Positions 6,101-12,870 of a DNA stretch of 14,474 bases are shown here, one piece after another (positions within the stretch are counted from its first letter, which is position 1; the number at the start of each line of letters is the position of its first letter). Source of the DNA: CAYZUC01 sp964481705 (GTDB taxonomy: Bacteria; Bacillota; Clostridia; Lachnospirales; Lachnospiraceae). Under the pieces are notes generated by a model, which saw only the letters and a list, made by a program, of their open reading frames with translations, was not told where the DNA came from and did not search any database. A program made the position numbers and the translations under genes. The stretch covers positions 1-14,474 of the forward strand of contig CAYZUC010000073.1 in assembly GCA_964481705.1 (NCBI GenBank), in the 5' to 3' direction.

Positions 6101-8472
6101 CAATTAGCCCCAATAAATATGCTCCAGAGTATTTATTGAAAGAAATCAAGCAGGATGGAAATGTAATTACTGCGTTTCCTGCAAATGCAACAAGTGGAAC
6201 TGTATTTGAGGTTTACTATGTAAACGAAGCAAGATTTACCGTTTCCTTTAATGATTTCGATAACTCTTTGATAGAGAAAAACACTTATAAGTATGGAGAA
6301 GCTGTTCAGACAGTAAGTGATCCTTCTAAAGTAGATCCGACCGGAAAGATTATCTATACCTTTGATGGTTGGAAGGGCGAAGATGGCAAGATGTATGGAA
6401 AGACATATCCTGCAATCCCGTCAGTAACAAAAGATACGGTATATACAGCAGCCTACACAGAGAAAGAAGTAGAGCATACAGTAAGTATCAATGCAGTAAA
6501 TGGAACAGTGGGTGGCATGAAGAGTATTCCCGCTTTTAAGGTAAAACATTTAGAGGGAACTTCTGATTACACCTTGGAAGCAAATCCGGGTTATATGTTT
6601 ACGGATAAGGATTATAAATTAAATGGAACGGCAGATTTGGATTATAGTCCAAGTGCCAATAAGGTTTCACTTTCCAATATCAAAACAGATGTTACATTGA
6701 CATTGACAGCAGTAGAGAATCAAAAGGACACCAAGGAATTATCCTATACGGTGAAGTATTATAAGGATGGCAACATTGTGGATGCTGATACAGAGACTGT
6801 TTCCGAGAATGTTTGGAAGGGAATCTCAAGCAACGATATGAAGGTAACTTCAACAATCAGCCCCAATAAGTATGTACCAGAGTATTTATTGAAAGAAATC
6901 AAGCAGGATGGAAATGTAATTACTGCGTTTCCTGCAAATGCAACAAGTGGAACTGTATTTGAGGTTTACTATGTAAACGAAGCAAGATTTACCGTTTCCT
7001 TTAATGATTTCGATAACTCTTTGATAGAGAAAAACACTTATAAGTATGGAGAAGCTGTTCAGACAGTAAGTGATCCTTCTAAAGTAGATCCGACCGGAAA
7101 GATTATCTATACCTTTGATGGTTGGAAGGGCGAAGATGGCAAGATGTATGGAAAGACATACTCAGCAATCCCGTCAGTAACAAAAGACACCGTATATACA
7201 GCGGTTTACACAGAGAAAGTAGTAACACATACGGTTAGCATTAATGTGGTAAATGGAACTGTTAGTGGTCAGGATCATGTAGAATTAACAGTAAATCACG
7301 CAGATGGCACTCCTGTTTACACATTGGCAGCTAAGAAAGGCTATAAGTTTGACGGAAGCTATGATTTAAATGGCGCAGCTTCTATGAACTACAGTGCAAG
7401 TGCAAATGAAGTTTCCTTTACGAATGTTACAAGTGATATTGTTCTGACAATTATCGCAGTAAAGGACAACGATGCTAAGAAGACTTTGAGCTACACATTA
7501 AACTTCTATTTGGATGGTGTTCTCAATAAATCTAAGAAGGTTACGAAGGATTACTGGGCAGGCGCAGATAGCAGTGAAATCGATGTAGAAGATGTAGTAT
7601 CCGGTAATGAATTTGCTCCGGAGTATGAATTCGAAAAGATTGATTACACAAGCAGTATCGCTTCTCTTCTTCCGGGTTCTGTTAAGGATGGTACAGAGAT
7701 TAATGTTTACTATGTAAACAAAGCAAGATTTACCGTATCCTTTATAGATTTTGACAGCAAGCAGCTCGGTAGTGATTTGTATAAGTATGGTGAGGCAGTT
7801 AAAGTGGTTGCTAATCCTACCAGAATTGATCCAGAAGGCAAGCTGACCTACACCTTTGATGGTTGGAAGGGTGCTGATGGCAAGATGTATGGAGCAAAAT
7901 ATATTGATATCCCGAAGGTAACAGGAAACACAGTTTATCAGGCAGTATATAATTCAGAAGATGTTTTGGCTCCTACAAAACAGTACACAGTAAGCTTTAT
8001 CGATTACGATGGTAAGGAGATTGTGGCACCTCAGAAATTGGATGATGGCGCTAAGGTTACCGTACCGGCAGATCCGACCAGAAAGAACTACAAGTTCCGT
8101 TACTGGAAGAATGTAGCTACAGGAGTTACCTATGCACCGGCTGATATTCCGGTACTGACAGAGGATACCACATATCAGGCAGTATACAAGAAGAAATCAG
8201 TTGATAGTAAGGACGATGATGATGAAAATGATGAAGATTCCGGAAGTGGATCAAGCGGAAGCGGATCAAGTGGAAGCGGCACAACCGGTAATGTAGCAAC
8301 TGGTGTTCTTGGAGCACAGGCTGCACCTACATCAGGAGTATTGGGAGCACAGGCTGCACCGAATACAGGCGATAACTACAATTCAGCGTTGTGGCTGGCT
8401 ATGATGTTCCTGTCACTTGGAGCTATTGGATTTCTTTTCAAAAAAGAAGTATCGAAAAAGAAAAATAAATAA
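3124..8472 (+). CDS. large sortase-anchored surface protein with tandem MucBP-like/Listeria-Bacteroides repeats
   Basis: This 1782-residue protein is predicted to be exported and attached to the cell wall. Residues 1-33 form a Sec signal peptide: MKKRGKR, a hydrophobic core, and a cleavage-like VMA-NEE. An acidic E/D-rich segment follows (34-105), then an N-terminal region (about 106-366) holding two related WYV units (about 191-222 and 326-358). A half repeat (367-452) leads into five units of about 250 residues starting near 454, 703, 956, 1207 and 1456, then a shorter one (1620-1691). Each full unit has a MucBP-like part (SYTVKYYKDG...YYVN), an InlB B-repeat/Flg_new-like part (ARFTVSF...YTFDGWKG-DGKMYG...VYTAVY), and a third beta-rich part (HTVSINAVNGTV...GYKFDG). 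An Asp-rich and Ser-Gly linker, two GVLGAQAAP copies, the sorting motif APNTG (1745-1749), a membrane segment and a KKEVSKKKNK tail end it. The ligand is unknown; an adhesin or wall-structural role is inferred. Confidence 0.88.
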   Translation: MKKRGKRFIALLTMVAIVLSTWSSDLMTLNVMANEEDTIVEEIVEDESAPADPASEEDSNVEEIIEDNSGNDGSAEGTIGDGSGVIVVDPVSETVSEDANAEITGIGDANIYILAKGETIPYEKNVIKYSWESVNPSIGPFAEGKAVGTAKITNYVTTNYKSFVGDKTGNWGHSLKSQVTNVAFTMKAITYTDNEGKKFTAALDNKKVTWYVAKNLNGEWRLEGKIDDKEWKEAKKPTAADMYLLKPDQLQSKHPEKTGTDTTGYPEGDFIGVGTGTFDTSITDGGIKTYANSDIKSKIVSSTAKKISDSAADTKRYTVGTDGLITYTKDDGSKWTTNFADVNWYVIKDQSGWHIDGSATWTEVEEIYTVSFDMVDCTIDGKKNFEVKVKKNKDTDTFTVVADQGYKFNQDCEKKGEADVEFGILWNANNVTVKGVKSDCVITLKADKDESQKKTLKYYVNYYKDGELKDTDTESKKVWAGTSSNEIETKSIDKNKYSKDGYQFKEMKISGTVITDLPTKVQDQTTIDVYYTNDARFTVTFDAKNGTAVTSTKYKYNETVKVPQNPKKTDPNGTIEYTFDYWKAADGTKYGTGYAKFPPVTKDAVYTAQYKEATIKHHLEITTKHGYIRNNDEVDLWVPHGHTTQAFTLKAKQGYMFDGTYENKKPGTTPNVVFGDDNKTVQIVNMTSDVKIKLTAVKTKEISYTVKYFKGNIVTPEKVWTEKKTVPESYKGEIAVDPSVLNRDEYAPMYVFQSIKLNKSNTSSYDLPATVENGTIINVYFVNLERFNVVFHKANGDSDEIIYNHYKYNATVVVPANPTKTDPTGKIVYTFKGWEATDGTMYGTNYAAFPLVTSDAYYTAIYSPETVKHDVTITTVNGTVSGQPHVKTSVEHAETTPEYVLKADLGYKFDGTYAPDGSASVVFGTDNKSVKVTNVVKNVDITLTAVKDDAALKKLSYTVKYYKDGVPVANATETVSEDRWVGNTSDDLKVISTISPNKYAPEYLLKEIKQDGNVITAFPANATSGTVFEVYYVNEARFTVSFNDFDNSLIEKNTYKYGEAVQTVSDPSKVDPTGKIIYTFDGWKGEDGKMYGKTYPAIPSVTKDTVYTAAYTEKEVEHTVSINAVNGTVGGMKSIPAFKVKHLEGTSDYTLEANPGYMFTDKDYKLNGTADLDYSPSANKVSLSNIKTDVTLTLTAVENQKDTKELSYTVKYYKDGNIVDADTETVSENVWKGISSNDMKVTSTISPNKYVPEYLLKEIKQDGNVITAFPANATSGTVFEVYYVNEARFTVSFNDFDNSLIEKNTYKYGEAVQTVSDPSKVDPTGKIIYTFDGWKGEDGKMYGKTYSAIPSVTKDTVYTAVYTEKVVTHTVSINVVNGTVSGQDHVELTVNHADGTPVYTLAAKKGYKFDGSYDLNGAASMNYSASANEVSFTNVTSDIVLTIIAVKDNDAKKTLSYTLNFYLDGVLNKSKKVTKDYWAGADSSEIDVEDVVSGNEFAPEYEFEKIDYTSSIASLLPGSVKDGTEINVYYVNKARFTVSFIDFDSKQLGSDLYKYGEAVKVVANPTRIDPEGKLTYTFDGWKGADGKMYGAKYIDIPKVTGNTVYQAVYNSEDVLAPTKQYTVSFIDYDGKEIVAPQKLDDGAKVTVPADPTRKNYKFRYWKNVATGVTYAPADIPVLTEDTTYQAVYKKKSVDSKDDDDENDEDSGSGSSGSGSSGSGTTGNVATGVLGAQAAPTSGVLGAQAAPNTGDNYNSALWLAMMFLSLGAIGFLFKKEVSKKKNK
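6124..6407 (+). repeat. 284-bp identical block, copy 1
   Basis: Every base of 6124-6407 matches 6877-7160 (offset 753, 251 codons), including synonymous positions. Identity breaks immediately upstream (GCT versus GTA codon) and downstream (TCC versus TCA). It covers the end of the MucBP-like part and most of the InlB B-repeat/Flg_new-like part. Confidence 0.95.
6877..7160 (+). repeat. 284-bp identical block, copy 2
   Basis: This is the partner of 6124-6407, in the next repeat unit and in the same frame. The identity exceeds typical short-read length, so the copy number of this unit in the genome is uncertain from a short-read assembly. Confidence 0.95.
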
Positions 8473-8484
8473 GAGATAAAAGAG

Positions 8485-8517
8485 AGGACGTTCACTATTT
8501 GGTGAGCGTCCTTTTTC
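8485..8517 (+). terminator. intrinsic terminator between the convergent surface protein and peptidase genes
   Basis: An 11-bp stem with one G-U pair (8485-8495 with 8502-8512) and a 6-base loop is followed by a T-rich tail (8512-8516). It lies 12 bases after the surface protein stop. On the minus strand the same hairpin is followed by a U-rich CTCTTTTATCTCTT, so it may also stop the peptidase transcript arriving from the other side. Confidence 0.88.
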
Positions 8518-8532
8518 TTGGTCTGATACTAT

Positions 8533-9351
8533 TTATTCGGCTTTTTCAAAGTGTTGATAATCCTTAACGGAGTTCCAGTCACCACCCCAGGTAAAGCCAT
8601 GTTCTGTGAAGAGCTTATATGCGAGATCATCGTGATCGATTTTGGCTATAAAATCAGCATCCCGTTGGACATAAGCAGATGCCGTATAGGGGTAGATAGT
8701 AATCTTGCCATCCTTTGTAGTAATATAAGGATTATAGAGAGGATTAATATCAATAGCAAGTCCGAGTGCATGATTGGACAGATGATCGGTACCGTCTATC
8801 ACGCGATAGTTAAAGGAAGATGTATTATTATCCAGACAGGAGAGCTCATCATCAGCGTTATAATCATCAATCAGATGAATTCTTTCAATGGGATACGACT
8901 CCACATAGAGCTGATAAAATATCTCAACCAAATCCTGTGCAATCTTCTTATTACAGATAATTTCACCTGTGCATGTTTTGCCATCGAAATTATAGTATTG
9001 AATACATACATATCGTAGATCTTCATAGGGTACAGTACAATTATCAGCATAGGAATGACCGGTGATTTTCGTTTTTATGTTATCTGACAGTGGTTCGTAA
9101 TAAAAATCTTGTTTATAAATCGTACGATTACTATCCATGGGAACCTCCTTGTTGGGTGATATGGACTCGGAACCCTCGATATCTTTGGATACCGGGGCTT
9201 CTGGAGGGGATACTGAGATTTCTTCTATACGGTTGTCGGATTCTCCGATAACAATTACGGACTCCGAGGGTGGAGACACATCCCTATCACTACACCCGTT
9301 CATGATTATGCTGCTGATACAGAAAAGAAACATCAGTGATTTGATTTTCAC
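8533..9351 (-). CDS. putative lipoprotein with M15-family D,D-carboxypeptidase/endopeptidase domain (VanY/CwlK-like)
   Basis: This is a predicted membrane-anchored zinc peptidase acting on peptidoglycan stem peptides outside the cell. From the GTG at 9351 the product is 272 residues: a signal peptide (MKIKSLMFLFCISSIIMNGC) with a lipobox-like MNGC, Cys 20 being the likely lipidated residue, then a Ser/Pro/Glu-rich linker, then the peptidase domain in the C-terminal half. The zinc motif SNHALGLAID gives His 194 and Asp 201; the C-terminal GFTWGGDWNSVKDYQHFE gives Asp 264 (catalytic base position) and His 267 (third ligand). The DxxH spacing resembles L-Ala-D-Glu peptidases of the M15 family, but VanY-like D,D-carboxypeptidase is equally possible. 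An upstream ATG at 9369 adds six residues, but a GGAGG at 9362-9366 lies inside that extension, 10 bases before the GTG, so I prefer the GTG. No van resistance genes are nearby. Confidence 0.85.
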   Translation of the reverse strand: MKIKSLMFLFCISSIIMNGCSDRDVSPPSESVIVIGESDNRIEEISVSPPEAPVSKDIEGSESISPNKEVPMDSNRTIYKQDFYYEPLSDNIKTKITGHSYADNCTVPYEDLRYVCIQYYNFDGKTCTGEIICNKKIAQDLVEIFYQLYVESYPIERIHLIDDYNADDELSCLDNNTSSFNYRVIDGTDHLSNHALGLAIDINPLYNPYITTKDGKITIYPYTASAYVQRDADFIAKIDHDDLAYKLFTEHGFTWGGDWNSVKDYQHFEKAE

Positions 9352-9384
9352 AAAAAAGCCGCCTCCCATTTATAAATTATGTAT

Positions 9385-9413
9385 AGTATAAAGGTTACCG
9401 GAATAATATACAA
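9385..9413 (-). promoter_or_regulatory. candidate sigma-A promoter of the peptidase gene
   Basis: Read on the minus strand, TTGTAT (9413-9408) and TATACT (9390-9385) are separated by exactly 17 bases. The -10 matches five of six consensus bases. Transcription would start near 9378, about 27 bases before the preferred GTG start. Confidence 0.6.
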
Positions 9414-9419
9414 GTTATC

Positions 9420-9448
9420 TTGCATTTCATGTGAAAAACGGATAGAAT
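9420..9448 (+). promoter_or_regulatory. candidate sigma-A promoter of the ecfA1-truA operon
   Basis: TTGCAT (9420-9425) and TAGAAT (9443-9448) are separated by 17 bases. Its -35 lies only six bases from the -35 of the divergent peptidase promoter. A short AAAGGA (9484-9489) is the likely ribosome binding site for ecfA1. Confidence 0.55.
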
Positions 9449-9495
9449 AGGGAAGACAATGTAACAGAAATCGGTGATAAGTCAAAGGAAATCCT

Positions 9496-10347
9496 ATGGG
9501 AATAATCGAAGCAAAAAAGTTAACATTTGAATACATTCGTAGAGATGAGGATGGTAATGTAGAGGGTATTACGACTGCAGTCGATCATGTGGATATTGAC
9601 GTAAAGCGTGGTGACTTTGTTGCCATTCTGGGACACAATGGTTCCGGAAAGTCTACACTTGCCAAGCATTTGAATGCAATCCTGTATCCTACAGAGGGAA
9701 CTGTGACCGTGGATGGAATGGATACCTCAGACCCAGAGAAGGTATGGGATATTCGCCAGAATGCCGGTATGATCTTCCAGAACCCGGACAATCAGATTAT
9801 TGGCAGCGTGGTAGAGGAAGACGTCGGATTTGGACCTGAGAATATGGGCGTTCCGACGAAGGAAATCTGGGAGCGCGTGATAGAGAGTCTCAAAACTCTG
9901 GGTATGTACAAATACCGTAAACACTCCCCAAACAAGCTGTCCGGTGGACAGAAACAGCGAGTTGCCATTGCAGGCGTGGTGGCTATGCATCCGAAATGTA
10001 TCATTATGGATGAGCCCACAGCCATGCTGGACCCAAATGGAAGAAAAGAAGTCATTCGTGCCGCGAGAGCGTTAAATGATGTGGAAGAGGTCACGATTAT
10101 TCTCATTACGCATTATATGGAAGAGGTCATCTATGCTGATAAGGTTCTGGTCATGGATGCCGGAAAAGTCGTGATGGAAGGGACACCGAAGGAGATATTT
10201 TCACAGGTTGAGAAATTAAAGGAATTGCGTCTTGATGTGCCGCAGGTGACGCTTTTAGCATATGAACTGAAAAAAAAGGGAGTACCGTTACCGGATGGTA
10301 TTCTGACAACAGACGAATTGGTGAAGGAATTATGGCGATTATCTTAG
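9496..10347 (+). CDS. ecfA1: ECF transporter ATPase A1
   Basis: This is one of two ATPases in the energy-coupling module that powers vitamin and micronutrient uptake by substrate-specific S components. The 283 residues carry Walker A GHNGSGKST (46-54), Q-loop FQNPDNQ (94-100), ABC signature LSGGQKQR (148-155), Walker B with catalytic Glu CIIMDEPTAMLDP (168-180; Glu 173) and the H-loop ITHYMEE near residue 205. The AMLDP D-loop is the form I associate with EcfA1, against AGLDP in EcfA2. The C-terminal domain after about residue 220 is the usual dimer-contact extension. The last 16 bases overlap ecfA2, pointing to translational coupling. In many Firmicutes this gene follows rplQ directly; here two other genes intervene. 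Confidence 0.95.
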   Translation: MGIIEAKKLTFEYIRRDEDGNVEGITTAVDHVDIDVKRGDFVAILGHNGSGKSTLAKHLNAILYPTEGTVTVDGMDTSDPEKVWDIRQNAGMIFQNPDNQIIGSVVEEDVGFGPENMGVPTKEIWERVIESLKTLGMYKYRKHSPNKLSGGQKQRVAIAGVVAMHPKCIIMDEPTAMLDPNGRKEVIRAARALNDVEEVTIILITHYMEEVIYADKVLVMDAGKVVMEGTPKEIFSQVEKLKELRLDVPQVTLLAYELKKKGVPLPDGILTTDELVKELWRLS

Positions 10348-11180
10348 ATCATGTAAGCTATGTGTACAGTAAAGAAACTTCATATGAGATTAAGGCACTC
10401 GACGACATTAATCTGAAGATCGATGATGGTGAATTTGTCGGCTTGATTGGACACACCGGTTCGGGTAAATCGACCTTTGTACAGCATCTGAACGGTATCT
10501 TGAAAGCAACTACGGGTGCGATATACTATAACGGCGAGGATATTTACGACAAAGACTTTGACATGAAGAAGCTTCGCAGCAAGGTAGGCCTTGTTTTTCA
10601 ATATCCGGAGCATCAGCTTTTTGAAGTAGACGTGTTTCATGATGTTTGCTTTGGACCAAAGAATCTGGGACTGGATCGGAAGGAAGTCGAGCTGCGTGCC
10701 TACGATGCCTTAAAAAAGGTTGGTATTGCAGACGAGAATTTCTATGTTTCTCCGTTCGATTTATCAGGCGGACAGAAGCGTCGTGTGGCGATAGCCGGAG
10801 TATTGGCTATGAAGCCGGAGGTTTTGATTTTGGATGAGCCAACAGCCGGTCTTGACCCCAAGGGACGTGATGAGATACTTGGCCTGATTAAGAAGCTTCA
10901 TGATGAGAATCACATTACCATCGTACTGGTGTCACACAGTATGGAGGATGTGGCAAATTATGTGTCACGTATCCTTGTTATGAATTCCGGAAAAGTATTG
11001 ATGGATGGGGCGCCAAAGGAGATTTTTCCATACTATAAGGAGCTTGAGGAGATTGGACTTGCAGCACCTCAGGTAACGTATATCATGCATACACTCAAAG
11101 AAAAGGGATTGCATGTGAATCCGGATGTAACGACGATTGCAGAGGCAAGAGACGAGATATTGCGGGCGATGGGCAGATAA
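10332..11180 (+). CDS. ecfA2: ECF transporter ATPase A2
   Basis: This is the second ATPase of the energy-coupling factor; it heterodimerises with EcfA1 and docks on EcfT. Its 282 residues show Walker A GHTGSGKST (40-48), Q-loop FQYPEHQLFE (about 86-95), signature LSGGQKRR (about 143-150), Walker B LILDEPTAGLDP (about 163-174) and the H-loop VSHSMEDVANY. The YPEHQLF form of the Q-loop and AGLDP match EcfA2. The start ATG 10332 lies inside the end of ecfA1, preceded by GAAGGAAT, and its product opens MAIILDHVSYVYS, a normal EcfA2 N-terminus. The ecfT gene begins 13 bases after it. Confidence 0.95.
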   Translation: MAIILDHVSYVYSKETSYEIKALDDINLKIDDGEFVGLIGHTGSGKSTFVQHLNGILKATTGAIYYNGEDIYDKDFDMKKLRSKVGLVFQYPEHQLFEVDVFHDVCFGPKNLGLDRKEVELRAYDALKKVGIADENFYVSPFDLSGGQKRRVAIAGVLAMKPEVLILDEPTAGLDPKGRDEILGLIKKLHDENHITIVLVSHSMEDVANYVSRILVMNSGKVLMDGAPKEIFPYYKELEEIGLAAPQVTYIMHTLKEKGLHVNPDVTTIAEARDEILRAMGR

Positions 11181-11193
11181 CAGGAGTTAAGCA

Positions 11194-12000
11194 ATGATTA
11201 GAGATATTACATTAGGACAATATTACCAGGCAGAGTCGGTTCTTCACAAAATGGACCCGAGAGTAAAGCTGATAGGCACTATTTGCTTTATCATCTCGTT
11301 ATTTTTGTACCGTAATATTTCTGCGTATTTGGTAGCAACCATATTTCTGGTCAGCATGATTGTGATTTCGAAGGTACCCTTCAAGTTCATTACAAAAGGA
11401 ATGAAGAGTATCTTGATCCTTTTACTGGTTACAGTAGTTTTCAATCTTTTTCTGACGCCTGGAGAACCACTGGTTACCTTTTGGAAGCTAAAAATTACGA
11501 GAGAGGGCGCCATTGCTGCCGGTTATATGATTGTACGATTATCTTATTTGATTATTGGTTCTTCTCTTATGACACTGACGACCACGCCGAACAATCTGAC
11601 CGATGGATTGGAACGACTGCTTCGACCGTGGAAAATAGTCAAGGTTCCGGTTCATGAGATTGCCATGATGATGTCAATTGCGCTTCGCTTTATTCCTATT
11701 CTGTTAGAAGAGACAGATAAGATAATGAAAGCGCAGATGGCAAGAGGAGCCGACTTTGAGCATGGCAATCTGATTAAAAAGGCTAAGAATCTGGTTCCTC
11801 TGTTAGTTCCGTTATTTGTATCAGCGTTCCGTCGTGCGAATGACCTTGCAATGGCAATGGAGGCAAGGTGCTATCGTGGTGGAGAGGGACGTACCAAAAT
11901 GAAGCCTCTCTCTTATCAGCGTAGAGATTATCTGGCTTATGGAACCTTGGTTATCTATCTGGCAATCATTATTGTTGCAGGTAAATGGGGAATCATCTGA
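11194..12000 (+). CDS. ecfT: ECF transporter transmembrane scaffold protein T
   Basis: EcfT is the membrane protein that transmits ATPase motion to S components. The 268-residue protein opens with the conserved SVLHKMDPRVKL near residues 15-26. Hydrophobic segments are seen around 26-42, 44-60, 71-88, 110-130 and 245-265. The two coupling-helix motifs that bind the ATPases are present: ARG at 183-185 (QMARGADFEHG) and a second ARxxRG-type motif, EARCYRGG at 223-230. ATG 11194 has AGGAG at 11182-11186. No S component (such as RibU, ThiT or BioY) is encoded nearby, which fits a group II module shared by S units elsewhere. The TGA stop overlaps the truA start by one base. Confidence 0.95.
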   Translation: MIRDITLGQYYQAESVLHKMDPRVKLIGTICFIISLFLYRNISAYLVATIFLVSMIVISKVPFKFITKGMKSILILLLVTVVFNLFLTPGEPLVTFWKLKITREGAIAAGYMIVRLSYLIIGSSLMTLTTTPNNLTDGLERLLRPWKIVKVPVHEIAMMMSIALRFIPILLEETDKIMKAQMARGADFEHGNLIKKAKNLVPLLVPLFVSAFRRANDLAMAMEARCYRGGEGRTKMKPLSYQRRDYLAYGTLVIYLAIIIVAGKWGII

Positions 12001-12770
12001 TGAAACGAGTAATGCTTGTGGTAGCGTATGATGGGACAAATTACTGCGGATGGCAGATACAGCCAAACGGGATTACCATCGAGAGTGAATTAAATCGATG
12101 TCTCACAGAACTTCTGGGAGAAGATATTAAGGTGCAGGGAGCAAGCCGTACTGATTCGGGAGTACATGCATTGTGTAATGTGGCTATTTTTGATACCAAC
12201 GCGAGAATGCCGGGGGAGAAGGTTTCCTACGCGCTGAATCAACGACTGCCGGAGGATATCCGTATCCAGAAGTCGATGGAGGTGGCATCAGACTTTCATC
12301 CACGGTTCGAGAATACAGTAAAGACCTACGAATATCGAATATACAATGCGACATTTCCGCTTCCAATCAAGAGACTCTATTCCTACTTTACCTATTATGA
12401 CATGGATGAGGAGAAAATGAATGCCGCAATTTCTTACTTGATTGGTGAGCATGACTTTAAGAGCTTTTGTTCCATTCGGGCAGAGGTAGAGACCACGGTT
12501 CGATGCATTCTTGCTGCAGATGTCAGGAGAGAAGGCAGGGAAATCTGTATCCGGATCTCAGGAACGGGATTTTTGTATAATATGGTACGCATTATTGCCG
12601 GTACCTTGATGGAGATTGGACAGGGCTTTTACCCACCGGAAGACATGGAGAGGATTCTTCTAAGTCATGACCGGGCCGCTGCCGGTCCGACAGCCCCACC
12701 GGAAGGACTCACCTTGATCTCGTATGAGATTCCTTCACTGGGTGAAAAATACGGTATCTTAGATAATTAA
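12000..12770 (+). CDS. truA: tRNA pseudouridine(38-40) synthase
   Basis: TruA converts uridines 38-40 in the anticodon arm of many tRNAs to pseudouridine in the cytoplasm. From ATG 12000 the product is 256 residues, starting MKRVMLVVAYDGTNYCGWQ, the usual family N-terminus. The catalytic aspartate is Asp 52 in GASRTDSGVHA. Other family marks are FHPRF (about 99-103), KTYEYRIYN (about 107-115), HDFKSFCS (about 150-157) and the C-terminal GTGFLYNMVRIIAGTLMEIG. An upstream in-frame ATG at 11985 adds five residues (MGNHL) and overlaps ecfT by 16 bases; I prefer 12000 because its A is the last base of the ecfT stop codon (TGATG overlap), a coupled arrangement, and because of homology. In many Firmicutes rplM and rpsI follow; here an ABC transporter does. 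Confidence 0.95.
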   Translation: MKRVMLVVAYDGTNYCGWQIQPNGITIESELNRCLTELLGEDIKVQGASRTDSGVHALCNVAIFDTNARMPGEKVSYALNQRLPEDIRIQKSMEVASDFHPRFENTVKTYEYRIYNATFPLPIKRLYSYFTYYDMDEEKMNAAISYLIGEHDFKSFCSIRAEVETTVRCILAADVRREGREICIRISGTGFLYNMVRIIAGTLMEIGQGFYPPEDMERILLSHDRAAAGPTAPPEGLTLISYEIPSLGEKYGILDN

Positions 12771-12772
12771 TA

Positions 12773-12853
12773 ATCTGTTAAGAAACGGATAGGAACTGAA
12801 TAAAGACTTCTAATAAGAATTCATCTATACTCAAAATATGTCAAGGGACATAT
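12773..12853 (+). promoter_or_regulatory. spacer before the ABC transporter: two hairpins and a weak -10
   Basis: A 7-bp stem (12773-12779 with 12784-12790, one G-U) follows truA but has no T-run, so it is not a clear terminator. A TATACT at 12826-12831 could be a -10, with no good -35 at 17 bases. A 7-bp stem ATATGTC-AAGG-GACATAT (12836-12853), which is also an inverted repeat, lies just before the AAAGGAG ribosome binding site (12857-12863) and could be an operator or translation control site. All roles are inferred. Confidence 0.3.
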
Positions 12854-12870
12854 GGGAAAGGAGATTATAG

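Larger units (their letters stand above)
4483..8199 (+). repeat. tandem in-frame repeats (about 750 bp period) in the surface protein
   Basis: Unit boundaries, set at the SYTVKYY-like motif, are about 4483, 5230, 5989, 6742 and 7489. A truncated unit, containing only the InlB B-repeat/Flg_new-like part, starts at about 7981. Unit lengths are 249, 253, 251 and 249 codons. The fifth unit lacks the third sub-module. Divergence between most units shows the array is old, with local recent homogenisation between units three and four. Confidence 0.85.

Noticed and set aside
3124..8472. CRISPR or short tandem repeat array
   Set aside because: The repeats are about 750 bp, in frame, and encode protein domains; there are no short repeats with spacers.
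8551..9018. Plus-strand 155-codon open frame opposite the peptidase gene
   Set aside because: It is antisense to a well-supported M15 peptidase, its product has no recognisable motifs and it has no clear ribosome binding site.
8533..9351. Vancomycin resistance gene vanY
   Set aside because: The domain family fits, but no vanR, vanS, vanH, ligase or vanX gene is near, and the lipoprotein form with a DxxH motif suggests ordinary wall turnover, so I did not assign the symbol.
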